DNA from: an uncultured archaeon
GTDB lineage: Archaea; Halobacteriota; Methanosarcinia; Methanosarcinales; Methanoperedenaceae
Assembly: GCA_902386205.1 (NCBI GenBank)
Contig: CABMIH010000025.1
Span: forward strand, 1 to 44,820
DNA: 44,820 bases
Direction: 5' to 3'
Numbering within the stretch: the first letter of the stretch is position 1; each line of letters starts with the position of its first letter. The notes beneath the pieces were generated by a model. It searched no databases, had not been told where the DNA came from, and saw only the letters and a program-made list of their open reading frames with translations. The translations under genes were made by a program, and so were the position numbers. Positions 40,888 to 44,820 of this stretch are shown here, piece by piece.

Positions 40888-41784
40888 ATGAGAATACTTG
40901 TCGCTGAATACGCTGTTGGGTCAGGAATACCTGAATTCATGCTTGAAGGAAAGGCAATGCTGGGCACTCTTGCCAGGAGTTTTGTTTCTTGCGGCCATGA
41001 GGTTTTTTATCCGACAGGAGGCATGCGGGTTGATGCGGGAGAGGCGATTATTACTGAAAATTTCGAAAAATCAATAGCTGAGTTATCAAAAAAGTCTGAC
41101 GCAGGACTGGTCATTGCACCTGATGAATTTCTTTCTGACCTCACAACCATTGTGGAAGAAAATACTGCAAATCTTGGATGCCCCCAGGATTCCATCCGTC
41201 TCTGCGCCGATAAACTCGAATGCACGAGGGCCCTTCTTCGGGGAAAGATCCCGGTCCCGGAAACCATAGGTAAAGGAAAATATGATGGCGACTACGTGAT
41301 AAAACCCAGATACGGATGCGCTTCAGAGGGAATTCATAAAAGCAAAAGCGGCACTTTAAGAGAAGGATTCATAGCTACCCGTTTTATTCCCGGTGAACAC
41401 CTCAGTGTAAGCCTGGTGACAGGAAAAACACAACTGCCGCTTACGGTCAACAGGCAATTGATAGAAATCAATGAGAAAATTTCATATAAAGGTGGTGTAG
41501 TACCGTATTTTTGCGAAAGGAACAGGGAGATTATTGAAACAGCTAAAAAAACAGCAAAGCTCCTGGGATGCAGGGGATATGCGGGCGTGGATATAGTGCT
41601 CGGGGATAAACCGTACGTTGTGGATGTCAATCCGAGGCCTACTACATCCATCATAGGGATATCAAGGGTGCTTGGGACAGAAATTGCAGACCTGATACTC
41701 AGGTCAAAATTCGGGGAACTTCCAGAGAAAGTTGAAGTGAATGGCAGTTTTATATTTACAAAAGAGGAGTTACTTAGGTTTTAA
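40888..41784 (+). CDS. mfnD: ATP-grasp ligase, probable tyramine-glutamate ligase
   Basis: 298 residues. N-terminus RILVAEYAVGSGIPEFMLEG, substrate and ATP-lid part DYVIKPRYGCASEGIH, ATP-grasp signature GDKPYVVDVNPRPTTS at the end. It is the size and pattern of MfnD, which joins glutamate to tyramine in methanofuran biosynthesis; related ATP-grasp ligases of methanogens are the alternative. Methanofuran is required by methanogens and methane-oxidising archaea. Stop overlaps the convergent flippase gene by 15 bp (41770-41784). Confidence 0.7.
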   Translation: MRILVAEYAVGSGIPEFMLEGKAMLGTLARSFVSCGHEVFYPTGGMRVDAGEAIITENFEKSIAELSKKSDAGLVIAPDEFLSDLTTIVEENTANLGCPQDSIRLCADKLECTRALLRGKIPVPETIGKGKYDGDYVIKPRYGCASEGIHKSKSGTLREGFIATRFIPGEHLSVSLVTGKTQLPLTVNRQLIEINEKISYKGGVVPYFCERNREIIETAKKTAKLLGCRGYAGVDIVLGDKPYVVDVNPRPTTSIIGISRVLGTEIADLILRSKFGELPEKVEVNGSFIFTKEELLRF

Positions 41785-42792
41785 AGAGAGCCATAAATAA
41801 AAGCCTCCAAGTAATGTATTTAACCAGTAGTTCACGAGCCTGTAGAGCCACGTTGCAACAATTGCGATCTCGGCGGGTACGCCGCTGAATATGAATAATG
41901 CCGCCATGGTACCATCCACGATACCAAGGCCGCCTGGAAGAAACAGGGGAAGCCACCCGCTCATCATTGAAATAGTATAAGTGATGATAAGTACGCTGAT
42001 ATGGATATGTGTCTCTCCCAGGGAAAGAAATACGGCATATATCGCAAGAATGTCAAAAATCCACCCGAGGAATGAAAACAATGTGGCTTTTACAAGACCA
42101 TGTTTATTATCATGTATATTTTTTAGACCACCGTGGAATGAATTGATGGATTCCTGCACTGCATCTGCATACGCCTGTTGGTCAAATCCTTTTTTTACCA
42201 ATCCTATGAACGGAGCAAGGAACCTGATGGAGGAATTTACAAATGAAGAGAGTTTATCTTTCCTTATATAGAAATAGATGATGAGGCCAAAGAGGCTAAA
42301 GGCAAGTCCGATAGAGAATGCGATGGCCAGTAATTCCGCGGTCCCGAGCTTGATTTCAGGTTTTGAAAACAGGAGCGCTACGCCAAGGCCGCCTATGACC
42401 AGGAAAGGGAACATGTTCAGCATCCTCTGCGAGACAACGCCTGCAAAACATTCGGCTTTGCTTGTGCCAGTCTCTTTTCCAAGGAGCATGGCCTTTACAG
42501 GTTCGCCGCCGGTCCCGAATGTGGGTGTGATATTGTTGATGAAACCACCGGCCATGAAAAACGTGAATAATTTATAAAGACTGATATTGGCCGGGATAAG
42601 GTATTTCCATGTTATTGTGAAAACAAGGATATTTAGAAAATTGAACAGGATTACCAGCAAAAAAAACAGCTTGTTGGCGTTTTCTATCAATAAAAGGAAC
42701 TTCTCAAACCCTATCTCCTTTGTGAATGACACAAAGATTATAGCTCCAATAACGACCACAAAAAAAATATTTCTTGCTTTGAACCGTTCCAT
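41770..42792 (-). CDS. UPF0104 / flippase-like integral membrane protein
   Basis: 340 residues with about eight helices, first ARNIFFVVVIGAIIFVSFTK. The lysylphosphatidylglycerol-synthase membrane-domain family (AglD2/GtrA-like flippase) is marked by GGFINNITPTFGTGGEPVKA, the loop ECFAGVVSQRMLNMFPFLVIG, GWLPLFLPGGLGIVDGTMAAL and the C-terminal YRLVNYWLNTLLGG. Likely moves or modifies lipid-linked substrates in surface-glycan synthesis; no specific substrate. Confidence 0.85.
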   Translation of the reverse strand: MERFKARNIFFVVVIGAIIFVSFTKEIGFEKFLLLIENANKLFFLLVILFNFLNILVFTITWKYLIPANISLYKLFTFFMAGGFINNITPTFGTGGEPVKAMLLGKETGTSKAECFAGVVSQRMLNMFPFLVIGGLGVALLFSKPEIKLGTAELLAIAFSIGLAFSLFGLIIYFYIRKDKLSSFVNSSIRFLAPFIGLVKKGFDQQAYADAVQESINSFHGGLKNIHDNKHGLVKATLFSFLGWIFDILAIYAVFLSLGETHIHISVLIITYTISMMSGWLPLFLPGGLGIVDGTMAALFIFSGVPAEIAIVATWLYRLVNYWLNTLLGGFYLWLSLKPK

Positions 42793-42925
42793 GAAATCCT
42801 ACTGATAGTAGCGCTCACAGTAAATAAAATTGCTGGTAGATTGCAGTCAAATGATTTAAATAGCTAAAAGTAATATCATCTATTGCCTTTAAGGAATTAT
42901 GAACTTTGGAGGCAGAGGGTATAAA

Positions 42926-43354
42926 ATGTCATCAGTGAGCGAAGATGCCATGTTCAAGGCATTATTGAAAAACAAACCTGAACCAAAACCGCAGGTGGCG
43001 CAGAAGACTGAAATCCAGGTCAGGAGGGAAAACACTCCAAAACCCGGAAGCGAAGATGCCATGTATAAAGCTCTCCTGAACAGGCCGCAGAAACAGCAGG
43101 TCATACAGAAACCGCAGGTTAAAGAAAGTGCTCCTGTGGCCCAGGTAATTGCGGAGCCGAAAATGGAGGTTCCCGTGATCGAGACAAGAGTTGCCCAGAG
43201 TGTGAAACCTGCCGAGACCGAGGCGATCGTGGAATCAATAAAGGGCCTTAATGCAAGCGTGAACCTGGTGCACGGGCTTTTAAAGACCGTGATAATCCCT
43301 GTGCTTGTTTTGATCCTTCTTATCGGGGTCGGGATACTCATTAAAGCAAAATAG
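42926..43354 (+). CDS. Unknown protein with repeated SEDAM motif and C-terminal TM helix
   Basis: 142 residues from ATG 42926, preceded by the SD-like GAGGG (42915-42919); an ATG at 42899 is possible. Two copies of SEDAM-F/Y-KALL followed by Lys/Gln/Pro-rich linkers, then a C-terminal helix (VNLVHGLLKTVIIPVLVLIL...GVGILIKAK), so it is tail-anchored with a long cytoplasmic, probably disordered, stretch. No family recognised. The short repeated motif may be a docking element. A TATA-like TTTAAATAG lies at about 42854-42862. Confidence 0.7.
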   Translation: MSSVSEDAMFKALLKNKPEPKPQVAQKTEIQVRRENTPKPGSEDAMYKALLNRPQKQQVIQKPQVKESAPVAQVIAEPKMEVPVIETRVAQSVKPAETEAIVESIKGLNASVNLVHGLLKTVIIPVLVLILLIGVGILIKAK

Positions 43355-43361
43355 GAAAAAT

Positions 43362-43739
43362 ATGGAAGAAGTAAAACCACAGACTGAAAAAGATAAAGTC
43401 CTTGCAGATCTTGAACGCATGCTTGAGGGCTTATCAGAGAACTCGAAACAGCCCATACTTGAGCTGATCAGGAAAAGAAAAGTGGAACTTGGCCTCCTGA
43501 GCTCGGATCTGCCGAATGCGGGATATAAATTGAGAAAACGCAGAACTCAGCCAAAACCGGCGCATGGGACAGATAAAATCAATCGTGAAGCAGGTAAGGA
43601 TTCCCTCCGTAAAATTGCCCTGGGCGTGGGCAGGGTTTCGGAAACCAGGGAAACAAAGCCGCAGGATATTGACGTAAAAGATGAGCCTCTTAAAAAAGAT
43701 AAAAAGACACTGGAAGAGGCGGACTCATATAAATATTGA
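43362..43739 (+). CDS. Unknown charged protein, partner of the SEDAM protein
   Basis: 125 residues. Starts 7 nt after the previous stop, so the pair is co-expressed. The N-terminus (1-40) is helical (DKVLADLERMLEGLSENSKQ); residues 55-125 are basic and low-complexity (YKLRKRRTQPKPAHGTDK, DEPLKKDKKTLEEADSYKY). No domain recognised. GatC follows after 66 bp with its own TATA-like TTTTTTAAATAA (43743-43754). Confidence 0.65.
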   Translation: MEEVKPQTEKDKVLADLERMLEGLSENSKQPILELIRKRKVELGLLSSDLPNAGYKLRKRRTQPKPAHGTDKINREAGKDSLRKIALGVGRVSETRETKPQDIDVKDEPLKKDKKTLEEADSYKY

Positions 43740-43805
43740 ATATTTTTTAAATAAAGGTCTTAAAGCAAAGGCTTATTACGTTTAATTCAGATTGCAGGGA
43801 GCATT

Positions 43806-44087
43806 ATGATCTCCAGAAAAGACCTTGAGCACATAGGTTGGCTTGCGCGCATTGAATTAAGCGAGGAAGACAAGGATAAATACACGCCCAAGCTCAATTC
43901 TGTTCTTGATTATTTCGGTGAGCTTGATAAAGCGGATACTGAAGGCGTTTCTCCCACATATCACGTCCTTTTGATGAGCAACGTTTTCAGGGAGGATGCG
44001 CCGGTAAAATCACTATCCCAGGAAGAAGCGCTTTCAAATGCCCCCAGGAAGCAGGACGGGTTCTTCAAGGCGCCAAGGATGATGTAA
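43806..44087 (+). CDS. gatC: Asp/Glu-tRNA amidotransferase subunit C
   Basis: 93 residues, typical GatC length. Structural subunit that links GatA and the tRNA-binding subunit. Motifs: ISRKDLEHIGWLARIELSEE near the start and PTYHVLLMSNVFREDAPVKS, with NAPRKQDGFFKAPRMM at the C-terminus. SD GCAGGGAG precedes the ATG. GatA starts directly after (ATG overlaps TAAATG context, 44085-44090). The archaeal amidation of Asp-tRNAAsn (GatCAB) is the likely pathway. Confidence 0.95.
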   Translation: MISRKDLEHIGWLARIELSEEDKDKYTPKLNSVLDYFGELDKADTEGVSPTYHVLLMSNVFREDAPVKSLSQEEALSNAPRKQDGFFKAPRMM

Positions 44088-44820
44088 ATGGCAACGATCA
44101 ACGAACTTAGAGAGAGAATCCATGCCGGGTCCTCAGAGGAAATAGTTGCCGCGTACATTGAGAAAATCGAGTCAGGCAGATTGAACTCTTTTATCACGCT
44201 GGCTAAAGAGAGTGCGCTTTCAAGGGCAAAGGAAATCGATGTTGAGGGACATGAAGGGCAATTATCAGGAATTCCAGTTGCGATAAAGGATAATATTTCC
44301 ACAAAAGGCATCATGACCACATGCGCTTCAAAGATCCTGACAGGCTATGTCCCGCCTTATGACGCCCATGTTATCGAGAGGTTAAAAGATGCCGGCGCTG
44401 TGATAATCGGAAAGACCAATATGGACGAGTTCGCAATGGGCACATCTACAGAGACAAGTTTCTATGGCCCGACAAAAAACCCCTGGGATATGTCCAGGGT
44501 GCCTGGCGGTTCATCAGGCGGAAGCGCAGCGGCTGTTGCAGGGGGGGAAGCACCTCTTGCACTGGGTTCGGACACCGGCGGTTCTGTCCGCTGTCCTGCT
44601 TCGTTCTGCGGCGTTGTGGGATTAAAGCCCACGTATGGTGCAGTATCACGCTTTGGCCTTGTCGCTTATGCCAACTCGCTTGACCAGATCGGGCCTTTTG
44701 GCACGAGCGTTCGCGATACTGCAGTAATTTTTGATGTAATCGCAGGATATGACCCGCGGGATTCCACATCGGTCAGGACAGAAACAAATTATTCATCGGC
44801 CCTTGAAAACAATGTAAAAG
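44088..44820 (+). CDS. gatA: Asp/Glu-tRNA amidotransferase subunit A, 3' end beyond window
   Basis: ATG at 44088 immediately after the gatC stop; 244 codons visible, open to the right edge. Amidase-signature enzyme that hydrolyses glutamine and transfers ammonia to misacylated tRNA. The catalytic triad is visible: Lys in IPVAIKDNI, and two Ser in the amidase signature ([15 protein letters not shown] and [13 protein letters not shown]). [20 protein letters not shown] and STETSFYGP are conserved loops. The C-terminal half is missing. Confidence 0.96.
   Translation, partial: MATINELRERIHAGSSEEIVAAYIEKIESGRLNSFITLAKESALSRAKEIDVEGHEGQLSGIPVAIKDNISTKGIMTTCASKILTGYVPPYDAHVIERLKDAGAVIIGKTNMDEFAMGTSTETSFYGPTKNPWDMSRVPGGSSGGSAAAVAGGEAPLALGSDTGGSVRCPASFCGVVGLKPTYGAVSRFGLVAYANSLDQIGPFGTSVRDTAVIFDVIAGYDPRDSTSVRTETNYSSALENNVK

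Overview
The window is chromosomal DNA of a euryarchaeon, most likely a methane-metabolising member of the Methanosarcinales; an ANME-2d / 'Candidatus Methanoperedens'-like genome fits best. Archaeal markers are an Orc1/Cdc6 initiator beside an origin with ORB repeats, the small subunit (DP1) of the archaeal D-family polymerase, archaeal Trm1, GatC/GatA, UPF0147, a p27-autoantigen family protein and an intron-containing tRNA-Glu. Methanogenesis marker protein 8 and a probable methanofuran-pathway ATP-grasp ligase (MfnD-like) point to C1 metabolism. Assignment to Methanoperedens is inference.

Layout. 1-1180: 5' part of a secreted repeat protein (minus). 1412-6382: six tightly packed minus-strand genes for small pilin-like membrane-anchored proteins, the last with a beta-helix-like C-terminus. 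6503-9326: orphan ABC ATPase, rpiA, sugar-nucleotidyltransferase. 9434-12100: a bacterial-looking polyamine cassette (homospermidine synthase plus PLP decarboxylase) in AT-richer DNA, followed by a sequence resembling an insertion-sequence end. 12366-20473: PUA/PAPS-reductase/ferredoxin fusion, tRNA-Glu with intron, rubrerythrin, Cys-cluster protein, small membrane and coiled-coil proteins, a 38-residue Cys-rich protein, a DUF1646 transporter, an unknown 398-residue protein, thioredoxin with a tiny upstream Cys protein, and an MBL hydrolase. 20496-23123: an AT-rich patch with an HD phosphohydrolase, an unknown partner and a decayed nucleotidyltransferase (MNT) gene. 23123-27421: methanogenesis marker 8, HTH-CBS regulator with a candidate operator, tRNA-Leu, and a TfoX-like / THEP1 (frameshifted) / trm1 operon. 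27478-33290: an 887-residue secreted protein with two cupredoxin domains, DUF3795, AlkZ-like, second rubrerythrin and p27-type protein.

33371-39949 is the replication neighbourhood: UPF0147, an origin (one inverted and three direct ORBs flanking an AT-rich stretch), cdc6, three tandem signal peptidase I genes, DP1, a DEDD exonuclease and a small exporter. 39973-44820 holds small membrane proteins, the MfnD-like ligase, a UPF0104 flippase-like protein, two unknown genes with a repeated SEDAM motif, gatC and the 5' part of gatA.

Functional themes are cell-surface assembly (pilin-like cluster, signal peptidases, secreted copper and repeat proteins), oxidative-stress and redox handling (two rubrerythrins, thioredoxin, Cys-rich mini-proteins) and replication initiation. 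Two genes run off the window (the secreted protein at the left, gatA at the right), and several supported genes are very short or broken.
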